Shown here piece by piece: positions 25,705-35,000 of a stretch of DNA of 37,623 nucleotides (the first letter of the stretch is position 1; the number at the start of each line of letters is the position of its first letter). The position numbers were made by a program, and so were the translations under genes. Below the pieces are notes generated by a model. That model saw nothing but the letters and a program-made list of their open reading frames with translations, did not search any database and was not told the origin of the DNA. Source of the DNA: Ignavibacteria bacterium (GTDB lineage: Bacteria; Bacteroidota; Ignavibacteria; Kapaibacteriales; UBA2268). The DNA lies in contig JAOAEE010000058.1 in NCBI GenBank assembly GCA_026416955.1, forward strand, positions 1 through 37,623, written 5' to 3'.

Positions 25705-27324
25705 CTAAAATATTACTAAATAATGTTTTGTTGATGGTCTTTCAATTACCGGTTGTATTTCAGCCTTGAATTTTTCTTCACCGAATAGTAATATAGGAAA
25801 AACAAACCCCAATAGGCGTTCTTGAAGAGAGCCTTTTGGATAAAGAATATTGTTCAATTGATAAAATTCCTTGTTTTTTTCCAATATGTTTCTTTTTTCG
25901 GCTGTGAAGATTTTAGCAATCAACGAATTGAAGTTTTTTAGAGATTTTTTGTAATGTGCTTCTGCGCTTATTATTAGGGATTGTTCAAATTTTGAACCTA
26001 GTTCGCTCAATTTTTCGAATATGTTTGCAAATTCCTTTTCTAAATTGTTAATTGTTTCTAATAAATCCAAATTTCGTAGGGATGAATAAATAAAATTTTC
26101 TATTTCTTTACTATTTTTCAAGAAGAATGTAAAACCTTTCGTTTCGACTAAATCCCAGAATTTGCTGGTTATGAATGAAATGGAATGGCGAGGTATTACT
26201 GCTGGTGCTTGAACTTGGTGCCAATAATAAAGTTCTTTGAGCTGAGCGAAATATCCTATTTCGCTAGGTCCAAGTACCGATAGAACATTTGGTAGTAAAA
26301 AATCTTGACAAATTGGGCGCAGAAGCACATTCGGAGAAAACTTGTCGATATTGCTTTCAAAGAAATGTAGTATTTCGTCTTCAGGCACTTCAAATCCATC
26401 AAGAATAAATGTTTTCTTTGCTTCATTCCAAACGATTTTTGTTCTTTTTGTGTTGGAGTGAAAGAAAAGATTTGGGAGAGAATTTTTTGCTTGTATGTGA
26501 TACCCTTGCGATTCGATTAAACTGTTTGCTGTTTCAATAATCGAGTAACTCGCTGCGAAATTATCTAACTCTCGATATAAAATTTCTTTAAATGCTTTGT
26601 ATTGTCTACATTTCGAGGCTTCGATAAACAAAATTCCATCTTCATTGAATAATTTGTTTAATATGGATTTGAAGGATTTTACTAAGGAGTTTTCTGAATT
26701 ATATAGTTCTGAAAGAAATTTAGAAAATTCAAAGTTTTTATCGTAGAACGAGGAAAAGTTCAAGTAGAAATCTAAAAATTTATAATTGCTTTCAGAAAGA
26801 TAATACTCCGAAAGTGGTAGTTTCCAAGTATTAAGACAAATTTCATCAATTGGAATTTCGACGAGATTGTAGTTTTTGTCCAGAAATATTGTTTGAAATG
26901 CCTCGATACAGTCGTGGTCGTTGTCTTCAATCCAAAATACTGGAACAAAGTTATATTCGGGGTACTTTTCGCTTAATAAGTTCGCAATTTTAATTGTTGT
27001 ATATGTCTTATAGTATATGTAGAGAGGTCCTCCGAAGAAAGCAGGTTGTTGTCCAGTAACGACAACCGCAGTGTTTTCTTTATTAATTTTCTCTAAGTTA
27101 ATCTTTTGCTTGTAGGATAATTCTAAATTAGAATTGGAGATTTCAATGATTTTTGAAAAAAGTTCTCTATTTTGATATGAAGTTAGTTTCTTTTGAATTA
27201 GCTTATCGCTTATTAATAAATCTTCAAGGTAGTGGAATCTTTCTTCAAAGAATGATGTTCGTTTAAGAAAGTCGTTGAAAAGTTTAGAAAAACCCGGTAT
27301 TTCCTCAAAACTAAATTCGAACAT
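25705..27324 (-). CDS. bshC: BshC, putative cysteine-adding enzyme of bacillithiol synthesis
   Basis: A 539-residue protein of the BshC (YllA) family. It should join cysteine to glucosaminyl-malate in the last step of making bacillithiol, a low-molecular-weight thiol of Firmicutes, Bacteroidota and some other phyla. Conserved N-terminal signature VVTGQQPAFFGGPLYIYYKTYTTIK and VPVFWIEDNDHDCIE are complete. A middle region with RPICQDFLLPNVLSVLGPSEIGYFAQL and a long coiled-coil stretch (about 400-480) match the family architecture. bshA and bshB are not in the window. It is divergent from the flavodoxin-fold gene, with 92 nt between. Confidence 0.92.
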   Translation of the reverse strand: MFEFSFEEIPGFSKLFNDFLKRTSFFEERFHYLEDLLISDKLIQKKLTSYQNRELFSKIIEISNSNLELSYKQKINLEKINKENTAVVVTGQQPAFFGGPLYIYYKTYTTIKIANLLSEKYPEYNFVPVFWIEDNDHDCIEAFQTIFLDKNYNLVEIPIDEICLNTWKLPLSEYYLSESNYKFLDFYLNFSSFYDKNFEFSKFLSELYNSENSLVKSFKSILNKLFNEDGILFIEASKCRQYKAFKEILYRELDNFAASYSIIETANSLIESQGYHIQAKNSLPNLFFHSNTKRTKIVWNEAKKTFILDGFEVPEDEILHFFESNIDKFSPNVLLRPICQDFLLPNVLSVLGPSEIGYFAQLKELYYWHQVQAPAVIPRHSISFITSKFWDLVETKGFTFFLKNSKEIENFIYSSLRNLDLLETINNLEKEFANIFEKLSELGSKFEQSLIISAEAHYKKSLKNFNSLIAKIFTAEKRNILEKNKEFYQLNNILYPKGSLQERLLGFVFPILLFGEEKFKAEIQPVIERPSTKHYLVIF

Positions 27325-27488
27325 ATTTTTTCATACAAATAAATTTTTTAATAAAGTATAAGTTTTCAGTTTATTTTAAAAATGCAAATTAACAACAAGT
27401 TTCTGGGTTTATTTTAATGAAAAAAGTTATTACAATAAATAAATTTTTTTGGTTTTCGTTTAGTTTTATTAACTTGAGAAAGAGCAAA

Positions 27489-28163
27489 ATGGAAACAATT
27501 ATACTTGATTTCACTAAGCCAACCAATAAAGTCCTTCAAATATTTCTTACGAATTTTTCAAATGGACTAAAAAAATCTGGTTCTTTATTTCATCAAATAA
27601 ATTTAAATGATGTTTATATTCTTGATTGTTTAGGTTGCACAGAAGATATTTTTTTCGTTTCCAATGGAAAATGTAAATGTAATGACGAATTGGAAAAGGT
27701 TTACCCCTTACTGATGAGTAGCCAAATTTGGGTCTTTGCTCTTGATATTACAGAAAGCAAATCAATAGAGCAATTCATCAAGGTCCTTAACAGAATGGAA
27801 CCTATATTCACTTTATCTTTGAATGGAGACAAGTCTCTACCAAAGAAGAAGGTTATGTGCTTGCTTTTTTCTCGCGAAGGGAAATCGCAACCACAGTATA
27901 TTTTGAATTTGTTAAAGGAATTTGCAAAACTTTTTAATTATGATTATCTTGGTTCAGTGTTTCGAACAAAATATAGTCTTTTTGAGTTTATGCCAGAAAG
28001 TGTGATTAATAGCTTTGCTTTCAACCAAGACTATTACAACTTAGCCTTTGAACTTGTTACTAATGGATTATTGAACAATGTTATCGTAGAAAGAATTCAA
28101 AGAGAAATAGTACCAAAAGATTCTTTTCTACAAGATATCTTAGCACTTCTTAAAAGTGTCTAA
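27489..28163 (+). CDS. Flavodoxin-fold NAD(P)H-dependent oxidoreductase-like protein
   Basis: A 224-residue protein with the outline of the NADPH-dependent FMN reductase or iron-sulfur flavoprotein family. The N-terminal strand-helix is followed by DCLGCTEDIFFVSNGKCKC (around residues 45-63), which corresponds to the Cys-rich loop of such proteins, and then by a CNDELEKVYPLLMSSQIWVFA segment. Some features of the group are weak: the phosphate-binding loop is poor and the cysteine spacing is stretched. A longer frame starts at 27417, but its leader is rich in Phe and Lys and looks like a chance extension; I prefer the ATG at 27489. It converges with the hydroxylase gene with a 4-nt overlap. 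Function is not known. Confidence 0.6.
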   Translation: METIILDFTKPTNKVLQIFLTNFSNGLKKSGSLFHQINLNDVYILDCLGCTEDIFFVSNGKCKCNDELEKVYPLLMSSQIWVFALDITESKSIEQFIKVLNRMEPIFTLSLNGDKSLPKKKVMCLLFSREGKSQPQYILNLLKEFAKLFNYDYLGSVFRTKYSLFEFMPESVINSFAFNQDYYNLAFELVTNGLLNNVIVERIQREIVPKDSFLQDILALLKSV

Positions 28164-28789
28164 CCTTTATTTTCTTTTGGAATAGTTCCAAAAATCATAT
28201 CCCACAAAGGTGAACTAACCCCGAACCGAGACTGCTCGTTTGAATAATGATGTTTCATATGGTGCGATTTAATTTTCAAGAAAAATTTATTTCTTATTGC
28301 AAAGTGGTGAATAGCATAATGAGTTGTGTCGTATATTAAATAACCTAAAACAAAACCACCATAGAAGGGCAAATTTAGATTATTTGGTAAAATTAGTTTA
28401 AACAAAAAGAAGAATAAAATAGCAAGCGGAATACTTACCGAAGGAGGCATAACCAATCGCAATGGGTCGCGAGGGTAACTATGGTGAATCCCGTGGAAAA
28501 TGAAGAGAATTTTTTCGCCGAATTCGGTTTTTGGTGTATAGTGGAAAACAAATCGGTGCAACAAGTACTCAACTAAAGTCCAAAGAAAAATTCCAGCTAT
28601 CATTAGAGAAGTAGAAGTAAGAATAGACAGCTTTGCAATAAATAATGAATAGTATAGTGAAAAGAAAATTACTGGAATGTAGATAATTAGAGGAACATAC
28701 CAACTTACTTTCGAGAAAAATTCAAGAATGTTATTTTTGAAAAGTCTTGGGGTTATTTGCTCATTTGATATTATTTGAGACATATCCAC
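28160..28789 (-). CDS. Fatty acid hydroxylase superfamily membrane protein
   Basis: A 209-residue integral membrane enzyme of the sterol desaturase or fatty acid hydroxylase type, a di-iron oxygenase. Histidine clusters that bind iron are visible: HRFVFH, HGIHHSYP, HYAIHH and HHMKHH, with about four hydrophobic helices around them. Relatives hydroxylate fatty acyl chains or sphingolipid and carotenoid substrates with oxygen, so the gene hints at some oxygen exposure in this organism. The substrate is unknown. It is 66 nt downstream of aat on the same strand, and its end overlaps the convergent flavodoxin-fold gene. Confidence 0.9.
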   Translation of the reverse strand: MDMSQIISNEQITPRLFKNNILEFFSKVSWYVPLIIYIPVIFFSLYYSLFIAKLSILTSTSLMIAGIFLWTLVEYLLHRFVFHYTPKTEFGEKILFIFHGIHHSYPRDPLRLVMPPSVSIPLAILFFFLFKLILPNNLNLPFYGGFVLGYLIYDTTHYAIHHFAIRNKFFLKIKSHHMKHHYSNEQSRFGVSSPLWDMIFGTIPKENKG

Positions 28790-28855
28790 ATACCAATTTT
28801 AATTTAACTAAACGAAGAGATTTTTTCAATATTTTTAAATGTATTTTTAATGTTA

Positions 28856-29449
28856 TTAAAATTTAACATCGGTTTTGTATATTGCAAATTTCAGAATCTT
28901 CAAATACTGGTTCCGAGAAATTTCGATTGCACCTAACATTTTCGTATGGGGATTAATAAATTGGCTATCGAGAAGGACAAATCCTTTTTCCTTCAGTCGC
29001 TCAACGAGATAATAAAAAGCAACTTTCGAAGCATTACTTACTTTCGAAAACATAGATTCGCCAAAAAAAGCCGCCCCAATAGCAACTCCGTATAATCCAC
29101 CAACAAGTTCACCATCTTTAAATGTTTCGACAGAATGAGCGTAGCCTAAATGGTGAAGATTTATGTAGGAATTAATGATTACATCATTTATCCAGGAATC
29201 AGGTCTATTTGCACAACCAAGAATAACCCTTTCGAAACAAGTATCAAATTTTACTTCGAATAATTTTTTCTTTAGGATTTGTTTTGTTGAATGAGAAGGT
29301 TTTATGTGGTGCAAAGGGAAAATAGCCCGAGGGTTTGGTGAATACCATTCAATTTCACCAGTTTCAGAGTTTGCCATAGGGAAAAACCCCTCTGAATATG
29401 CTTCGAGTAATAGTTGCGGGCTAATTATTTTATCATTTTGGCTTGTCAT
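28856..29449 (-). CDS. aat: Leucyl/phenylalanyl-tRNA-protein transferase
   Basis: A 197-residue enzyme that adds Leu or Phe from tRNA to proteins with basic N-termini, marking them for ClpAP degradation under the N-end rule. Strong motifs: YSEGFFPMANSETGEIEWYSPNPRAIFPL, WINDVIINSYINLHHLGYAHSVE, GLYGVAIGAAFFGESMFS, and LLDSQFINPHTKMLGAIEI. Length fits the compact family form. It begins 2 nt after queA ends, indicating one operon. Confidence 0.96.
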   Translation of the reverse strand: MTSQNDKIISPQLLLEAYSEGFFPMANSETGEIEWYSPNPRAIFPLHHIKPSHSTKQILKKKLFEVKFDTCFERVILGCANRPDSWINDVIINSYINLHHLGYAHSVETFKDGELVGGLYGVAIGAAFFGESMFSKVSNASKVAFYYLVERLKEKGFVLLDSQFINPHTKMLGAIEISRNQYLKILKFAIYKTDVKF

Positions 29450-29451
29450 CT

Positions 29452-30693
29452 TTATTTGTTGATGTTAAACAGTAATGACGCATCCCCATAACTTAGAAAT
29501 CGGTAATTTTTTTCGAGTGCCTCCTTGTAAATTCGTTTCCACTCGTTTCCAACGAAAGAGTATATAAGTAAAAGTAAAGTACTTTTTGGTTGATGAAAAT
29601 TCGTAATTATTGCCTCGAAAAAATTGATTTTATAATCGGGTGTAATATAAAGTCTTGTTTTGCCCTCAATTTTTTCAAGTTTGTTCAAATGCATTTTTTC
29701 CAACAATATTTCTAATGATTGAATAGGTGTTAAACTCGCGATGGTTTCTTTCCAAATGTATTGAGAAATATCAAAATTACCAGCAATCACGTTTTCTTTG
29801 TTGTTGTATATTTTTTGTGCTAACCAGAAAATGGATTCTAAAGTTCTTACGCTTGTAGTTCCAACTGCAACAAATATTTGGTGTTCCTTGCGATTGCTAA
29901 GGAATTGGTATATTTTGTTTAAAGTGGTTAGTGAAACGGAGAATTTTTCTTCGTGCATTTTGTGCGAAAAAATGTTGGAGCTCTGAATAGGTTTAAATGT
30001 TCCTAAGCCTATGTGTAATGTGATATCGGCAAAATCAATATTATTTTTGGTTAATTCATTGATTACATTGTTTGAGAAGTGTAGTCCAGCTGTGTGCGAG
30101 GCAACTGAACCTAACTGGTCTCCATAAATTGTTTGGTATCGTTCTTTATCGAGTTCTTCGTCGTCTCGGTGGATATAAGGGGGCAAAGGAATTTTTCCTA
30201 AGTATTCTAAAATTTCTGAAAATTGTAAATTTTCGTTTGCCCATTCAAAATCAACTATGTAATGGTCCTCGTTTTTTTCGTTGATTGTACAAATCATATC
30301 GAAATTTCTTTCACTATAGTTTGGCAATACCAGTTGCAAGCCAGTCTTTAAATTTTTACCCCGCATCAAGACTTTCCACGAGCACTTTTCTCTTGAAGAT
30401 AAGGCAAGTTGCGGGTCGGAGGAAGGGTAAGTTGGTTCTAAAAGTAAAATTTCGACTTTTCCCCCACTTTGTTTTTGGAGAAAAAATCTTGCTGGAATAA
30501 CTTTAGAACTATTTCTTAAAAGTAAACTTCCTTTTGGCAATAAGTTTGGCAATTCAAAAAATTTATGATGTTCAATTATTTTACTTGGATAAAAGACTAA
30601 TAAATTACTTTGGTCTCGGTCTGGCAAAGGATACTGGGCTATCCGTTCTTGGGGTAAATAGTAATCGAAATCATCAAGTGAAAAATTGTTCAT
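29452..30693 (-). CDS. queA: S-adenosylmethionine:tRNA ribosyltransferase-isomerase
   Basis: A 413-residue QueA, which builds epoxyqueuosine from preQ1 in the wobble base of tRNAs using the ribosyl part of SAM. Typical start motif DFDYYLPQERIAQYPLPDRDQSNLLV, then RNSSKVIPARF, the central GDQLGSVASHTAGLHFS and ITLHIGLGTFKPI, and the C-terminal NFHQPKSTLLLLIYSFVG and YGDASLLF. It is longer than the common 340-360 residues; the extra length lies between the middle and the end (an insertion of roughly 50 residues, rich in Ile, Asn and Lys). It starts divergently from a glycosyltransferase. Confidence 0.96.
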   Translation of the reverse strand: MNNFSLDDFDYYLPQERIAQYPLPDRDQSNLLVFYPSKIIEHHKFFELPNLLPKGSLLLRNSSKVIPARFFLQKQSGGKVEILLLEPTYPSSDPQLALSSREKCSWKVLMRGKNLKTGLQLVLPNYSERNFDMICTINEKNEDHYIVDFEWANENLQFSEILEYLGKIPLPPYIHRDDEELDKERYQTIYGDQLGSVASHTAGLHFSNNVINELTKNNIDFADITLHIGLGTFKPIQSSNIFSHKMHEEKFSVSLTTLNKIYQFLSNRKEHQIFVAVGTTSVRTLESIFWLAQKIYNNKENVIAGNFDISQYIWKETIASLTPIQSLEILLEKMHLNKLEKIEGKTRLYITPDYKINFFEAIITNFHQPKSTLLLLIYSFVGNEWKRIYKEALEKNYRFLSYGDASLLFNINK

Positions 30694-30786
30694 ATGTAGT
30701 CTTGGGTTTTTAAATATGTATAACGAAAAAGGATAGAAAAAAATGGATTAATTTTGTAATTTTTATTTACATTTTATTAATTGTTA

Positions 30787-31503
30787 ATGAAAAACGAGCT
30801 GGTTTCGCTGGTTATTCCAGTTTATAACGAAGAAGATAGAATTGTATCAACTTTGGAAAAGGTCTGGAATTATTTAGACACACACAATTATCATTTTGAA
30901 ATTGTTGTTGTTGATGATGGTTCTAAAGACAATACACTCGAAAAGTTGCAACAATTTAAAAATCAAGTTAAAGTAATTAGTTACTATCCTAATCGAGGCA
31001 AAGGTGCTGCTGTTCGAACTGGTATGCTTTCTTCGAAAGGGAAGTTTCGTATTTTTTCGGATGCTGACCTTTCTACTCCAATATACGAGATTGAAAAACT
31101 CTTGGAAAAACTAAAAGGGGGCGCAGATATATGCATAGGTAGTCGAGCTTTGGACCCATTGCTGATTAAGGAGCATCAACCATTCTATCGCGAATTTATG
31201 GGAAAAATGTTCAACAAATTTGTACAATTGATTGTGTTTAAAGGGATTGAAGATACCCAATGTGGATTCAAAGGCTTTACCGATAAAGCTGCTGAATTAG
31301 TTTTTTCGAAATCAAAAATTGATGGGTTTAGTTTCGATGTGGAGATACTTTTTTTGGCAAAAAAAGCTGGACTTCGGATAGAACAAGTTGCAGTTGAGTG
31401 GTACAATGATAAAAGAACCAAAGTACATCCAATAAAGGATTCAGTAAATATGTTCATTGAATTGTTGAAAATAAAAAAACATCATTCTAATACTATTTTC
31501 TAA
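30787..31503 (+). CDS. Family 2 glycosyltransferase of the polyprenyl-phosphate sugar synthase type
   Basis: A 238-residue GT2 enzyme without clear membrane helices, resembling dolichyl-phosphate glucosyltransferase or mannosyltransferase (ALG5/DPM1-like). Visible motifs: SLVIPVYNEEDRIV, VVDDGSKDNT, RGKGAAVRTGM, FSDADLSTP, GSRA and EDTQCGFKGF, ending in the VEWYNDKRTKV segment. It would load a sugar from a nucleotide donor onto a lipid phosphate at the inner membrane. The frame also begins with a TTG two codons earlier; the ATG at 30787 is likelier. It sits 1 nt upstream of the MFS gene, so the two are co-translated. Confidence 0.9.
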   Translation: MKNELVSLVIPVYNEEDRIVSTLEKVWNYLDTHNYHFEIVVVDDGSKDNTLEKLQQFKNQVKVISYYPNRGKGAAVRTGMLSSKGKFRIFSDADLSTPIYEIEKLLEKLKGGADICIGSRALDPLLIKEHQPFYREFMGKMFNKFVQLIVFKGIEDTQCGFKGFTDKAAELVFSKSKIDGFSFDVEILFLAKKAGLRIEQVAVEWYNDKRTKVHPIKDSVNMFIELLKIKKHHSNTIF

Positions 31504-31504
31504 A

Positions 31505-32725
31505 GTGAAAGTAAGCACATTAATAGTAAAATATAAATTTAGCGAAGTCTGGGAGCGAAATCTTTTATTTTTAGCCCTATCGCAATTTATCGCAATGATG
31601 GGGATGAATGCTTGTGTCCCTTTTTTGCCATTATATGTAAGGGAACTTGGGGTCGTTGGGGACGCAGCCCAAAGGTTTTGGAGTGGTTTGGTTTTTGCTG
31701 GACCATACTTTCTTTCAATAATTTTTGTTCCGATTTGGGGAAATCTTGGGGATAGGTATGGTAAAAAGTTAATGATTATTCGGGCAATTCTTGGTTTAGC
31801 TTTGGCAATGTTTCTGATGGGATTTGCTCGTAATGTTTTAGAATTATTTTTGCTTAGAGTTTTCCAAGGAGCAACAAGCGGTTTCATTGCTGCTAATCTT
31901 GGTTTTACAGTTGCAAATACTCCCCCAGAGAAAAAAGGGTTTTCGGTTGGTTTCCTACAAAGTTCGCAATCGGCTGGTGCTATTGCCGGACCTCTATTAG
32001 GTGGTTTTGTATCGGATTTGATAGGTTTCCGCGAAGTCTTTTTCGTTGTTGCTGCATTGTGTTTAATAAGTGCAGTTTTGATATTCTTTTTTGTCAAAGA
32101 AGTAAATAAAGGTAACGAAAATAAAAGTGAAAGCATTTTGAAAATTTTTAAAACCGTTCTAATTGAAAGAAAATATAGATATCCATTAATTATGATTTTA
32201 TTAAGCCAAATTGGGATTTTTTATTCATTCCCAATTTTGCCATATTTTTTAGAGGGTCTTAATACTCCAAAAGAAATTCTAAGTACAGTAACTGGGATTG
32301 TTGTAGGTTTGACAAGTATCTTTAATATTATTTTTGCACCGATTTGGGGAAAGTGGTCGGACAAATATCCAATATTTAGTTTAATGAGGAAATCTACAAT
32401 AATACTTTGCATTGCTCTATTTCTTCACTTTTTTGCAACGTATTATGTTTTTGTTTTCCCACTTAGAGTATTAGTTGGAATTTCTATTGCTGGAACAATT
32501 CCTCTTCTTTATTCTTATTTAGGAAAGATAGCTGAACCCGAAAGAGTAGGGAGTATTATGGGTTTTGCTTCTTCTGCTACCTTATTTGGTTCTTTGGTAG
32601 CCTTTCTTGGTTCCGCACTTATTTCCCCAATCATTGAGTTGAAATGGATGTTTGTTATGAGTGGATTAATACTGCTTTTGGTTTTCTTTCTTACTAATAA
32701 GATTGAATATAATTCTGGGAGATAA
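31505..32725 (+). CDS. Major facilitator superfamily transporter (efflux-like)
   Basis: A 406-residue integral membrane protein with about 12 hydrophobic helices in two halves. After helix 2 comes the family loop WGNLGDRYGKKLMI, followed by RVFQGATSGFIAANLGF and the efflux-type motif C region SAGAIAGPLLGGFVSDL. The second half repeats the loop as WGKWSDKYP. Drug/H+ antiporters have this design, but the substrate is unknown. It begins with GTG 1 nt after the glycosyltransferase stop, and its 3' end overlaps hrcA on the other strand by 32 nt. Confidence 0.9.
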   Translation: MKVSTLIVKYKFSEVWERNLLFLALSQFIAMMGMNACVPFLPLYVRELGVVGDAAQRFWSGLVFAGPYFLSIIFVPIWGNLGDRYGKKLMIIRAILGLALAMFLMGFARNVLELFLLRVFQGATSGFIAANLGFTVANTPPEKKGFSVGFLQSSQSAGAIAGPLLGGFVSDLIGFREVFFVVAALCLISAVLIFFFVKEVNKGNENKSESILKIFKTVLIERKYRYPLIMILLSQIGIFYSFPILPYFLEGLNTPKEILSTVTGIVVGLTSIFNIIFAPIWGKWSDKYPIFSLMRKSTIILCIALFLHFFATYYVFVFPLRVLVGISIAGTIPLLYSYLGKIAEPERVGSIMGFASSATLFGSLVAFLGSALISPIIELKWMFVMSGLILLLVFFLTNKIEYNSGR

Positions 32726-33782
32726 CTTTAGAAATTACATCGACAAGTTTGATTACTTTAGGGTAATTCATTCTTTTTGGACCAAGCAATCCGATGTAAC
32801 CTATTGCATTTGTAATCCAATAAGGAGAGGCAATAATTGAGAAGTCGTAAAGCAATTCATTCTCTGTTTCGGTCCCAATAAGTATTTTTAATCTTGGTGA
32901 ATCTTGATTTGAAAATTTATTTAGAACTTTTAATATCAAGTCTGAATTTTCTAAAATTGTAATCATTCTTTTGATATGTTGAGGTTCTTGGAATTCCGGA
33001 TAGTCGAGCAAATATTTAACACCAGAAATCATTGTTCTTTCTTGTTCGAGTAAATTATTGTAGATTTTATCGAAAAAGTTGAAAAACAAATTGATAATTG
33101 GAGATTCTTTGTAATCTGTTTCTTCTATCAAATAGTAGAAATTTTCGTATATGAATTTTAGAGATTTTCCAGAAATTTTTTCGTTAATGTGATTTACAAT
33201 ACTTTCAATTTGACTTTCTTCAATGTCAAATTCCGCCTCAATTGTTAAAGTTTCGACTAAATTCGAATTTAGTGCTAATACAAATAGAAGCCGATTTCCA
33301 GTCAGTGGGAAAATTTCGAGTTTCTCAACTGTAATGTTTTGGATTTCGGGTATAATGATAATACTTAAATACTTTGAAAGAAAACCTAAAATTTTAGATG
33401 CAACTTTAAGAATATTTTCGATGTTGGTAGTTTCTGCTTTTTTGAATTCTTGTTCAATTTTTCGAATTTCCTTTTCAGTAGGTTTCACTTGTGGTAAAAT
33501 AGTATCTATGTAGTATCTATATCCTTTATCTGTTGGAATTCTTCCGGATGAAATGTGTGTTTGTTGCAATAGTTCCATTTCTTCCAGTTCGGACATAATG
33601 TTTCTGATTGAAGCTGGACTTAGTTTTAATTTGTTTTCGAGGTATTTCGACAATAAACGTGAACCAATAGGTTGTGCTGTTGAAATGTGGAGTTGAACGA
33701 TTGCACGCAGCACTAAGCTTTCTCGTTCGTTTAGCGAGACAACCGCTTCTTTTGTTTTTATCTTTAATAAATTTGGTTTCAT
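32694..33782 (-). CDS. hrcA: HrcA heat-inducible transcription repressor
   Basis: A 362-residue HrcA, which represses heat-shock genes (groE, dnaK) by binding CIRCE elements in promoters. An N-terminal winged helix is visible: LVLRAIVQLHISTAQPIGSRLLSKYLENKLKLSPASIRNIMSELEE, then THISSGRIPTDKGYRYYID. The GAF-like middle and the insert match the family, and the C-terminal IIASPYWITNAIGYIGLLGPKRMNYPKVIKLV is diagnostic. No CIRCE repeat (TTAGCACTC-N9-GAGTGCTAA) appears next to it, and grpE or dnaK are not adjacent. It is divergent from manC, with 79 nt between. Confidence 0.95.
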   Translation of the reverse strand: MKPNLLKIKTKEAVVSLNERESLVLRAIVQLHISTAQPIGSRLLSKYLENKLKLSPASIRNIMSELEEMELLQQTHISSGRIPTDKGYRYYIDTILPQVKPTEKEIRKIEQEFKKAETTNIENILKVASKILGFLSKYLSIIIIPEIQNITVEKLEIFPLTGNRLLFVLALNSNLVETLTIEAEFDIEESQIESIVNHINEKISGKSLKFIYENFYYLIEETDYKESPIINLFFNFFDKIYNNLLEQERTMISGVKYLLDYPEFQEPQHIKRMITILENSDLILKVLNKFSNQDSPRLKILIGTETENELLYDFSIIASPYWITNAIGYIGLLGPKRMNYPKVIKLVDVISKVISQNYIQSY

Positions 33783-33861
33783 AAATAAAAAGTAATATTT
33801 TTATTCTTTATAAAAGACATAATTTAGCAAATTTTATTTTGTTTATTTAATTTACAGACAT

Positions 33862-34983
33862 ATGAAGAAGATAGCAATATTATTAGCAGGTGGAAGTGGT
33901 GAAAGATTTTGGCCTGTTAGTAGGTTGAAAAAACCAAAACAACTTCTTCCATTAAATTCTAACAAACCTTTGATTGAAGAAGCCATAGAAAGAATCACAA
34001 CAGTTATACCCTTGAATGATATTTATATTTTTACGAACTTGATTACTTACGAGCCCATTAAAGAAGTTCTTCATTACTTTCCAAAGGAGAACATAATACC
34101 CGAACCTTTAAAACGAAACACTGCCCCAGCATTAGCATATGCAATGAGTTTTATTCTTTCAAAGTATGGACAACAATATAAAAATGAAGAAATTTTGGTT
34201 GGAGTCTTTACTTCTGACCAGAAAATTGACCCAATCGACAAGTTCCAACAGACAATAGAAGTTGCATTCGAATATGTGTCGAAAAATCCAAAAATTGCTA
34301 CAATTGGCATTGTGCCAACAAGGCCCGATACTGCATTTGGTTATATTGAAGTTGGAAATGCTTTGGATAGCGAAACCAAAATTTTGTATGAAGTCCAAAG
34401 ATTTCGAGAAAAGCCCGATTTCGAGACCGCAAAGAAATACATTGAACAAGGAAATTATTATTGGAATAGTGGGATGTTTTTTTGGCGTTTGGACACTTTT
34501 TTATATGAATCTCAAAGGTATATGCCTTTGATTTTTGAAAAAATTTTTTCGTTAAAGGCGATATTCGAGGAGTACAAGAATTTCTATACAGACCAAATTA
34601 TTGAAAAAATTCTTCCAATTTTTGATTCTTTCCCAGATATTTCAATTGATTATGCGCTGATGGAAAAGACCAAAAACATTGTATTAGTAAAATCCCAATT
34701 CGATTGGGATGATATTGGTTCTTGGGATGCATTGGATAGAACAAAGCAAAAGGATGGTAATGGAAATGTTAATTTTGGAAATAACCTTCTAATAGAAACT
34801 TCAAATTCTATTGTTTTCAATAATACTACTTGTGATGGGTTAAAGGTATGTTTAGTGGGAATGGAAAATGTCGTTGTTGTTGTAACAAATGATGCTGTTT
34901 TGGTTTGTGCAAAGGAGCAAGTTCAAAAAGTTAAAAAGTGTGTAGAGGAATTGAAAAAGAATTCAGAGGATAAATATTTGTAA
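33862..34983 (+). CDS. manC: Mannose-1-phosphate guanylyltransferase
   Basis: A 373-residue enzyme making GDP-mannose from mannose-1-phosphate and GTP, supplying mannose or fucose for surface polysaccharides. The pyrophosphorylase signature LLAGGSGERFWPVSR is near the N-terminus, followed by KPKQLLPL, KRNTAPALAYA, GYIEVG, FREKP, and YYWNSGMFFW. The C-terminal part has SIDYALMEKT and the WDDIGSWDAL motif. It is the monofunctional short form with no phosphomannose isomerase domain. It lies 17 nt upstream of hutI, probably co-transcribed though the functions differ. Confidence 0.95.
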   Translation: MKKIAILLAGGSGERFWPVSRLKKPKQLLPLNSNKPLIEEAIERITTVIPLNDIYIFTNLITYEPIKEVLHYFPKENIIPEPLKRNTAPALAYAMSFILSKYGQQYKNEEILVGVFTSDQKIDPIDKFQQTIEVAFEYVSKNPKIATIGIVPTRPDTAFGYIEVGNALDSETKILYEVQRFREKPDFETAKKYIEQGNYYWNSGMFFWRLDTFLYESQRYMPLIFEKIFSLKAIFEEYKNFYTDQIIEKILPIFDSFPDISIDYALMEKTKNIVLVKSQFDWDDIGSWDALDRTKQKDGNGNVNFGNNLLIETSNSIVFNNTTCDGLKVCLVGMENVVVVVTNDAVLVCAKEQVQKVKKCVEELKKNSEDKYL

Positions 34984-35000
34984 TTAATAGAGTTTGCTAT

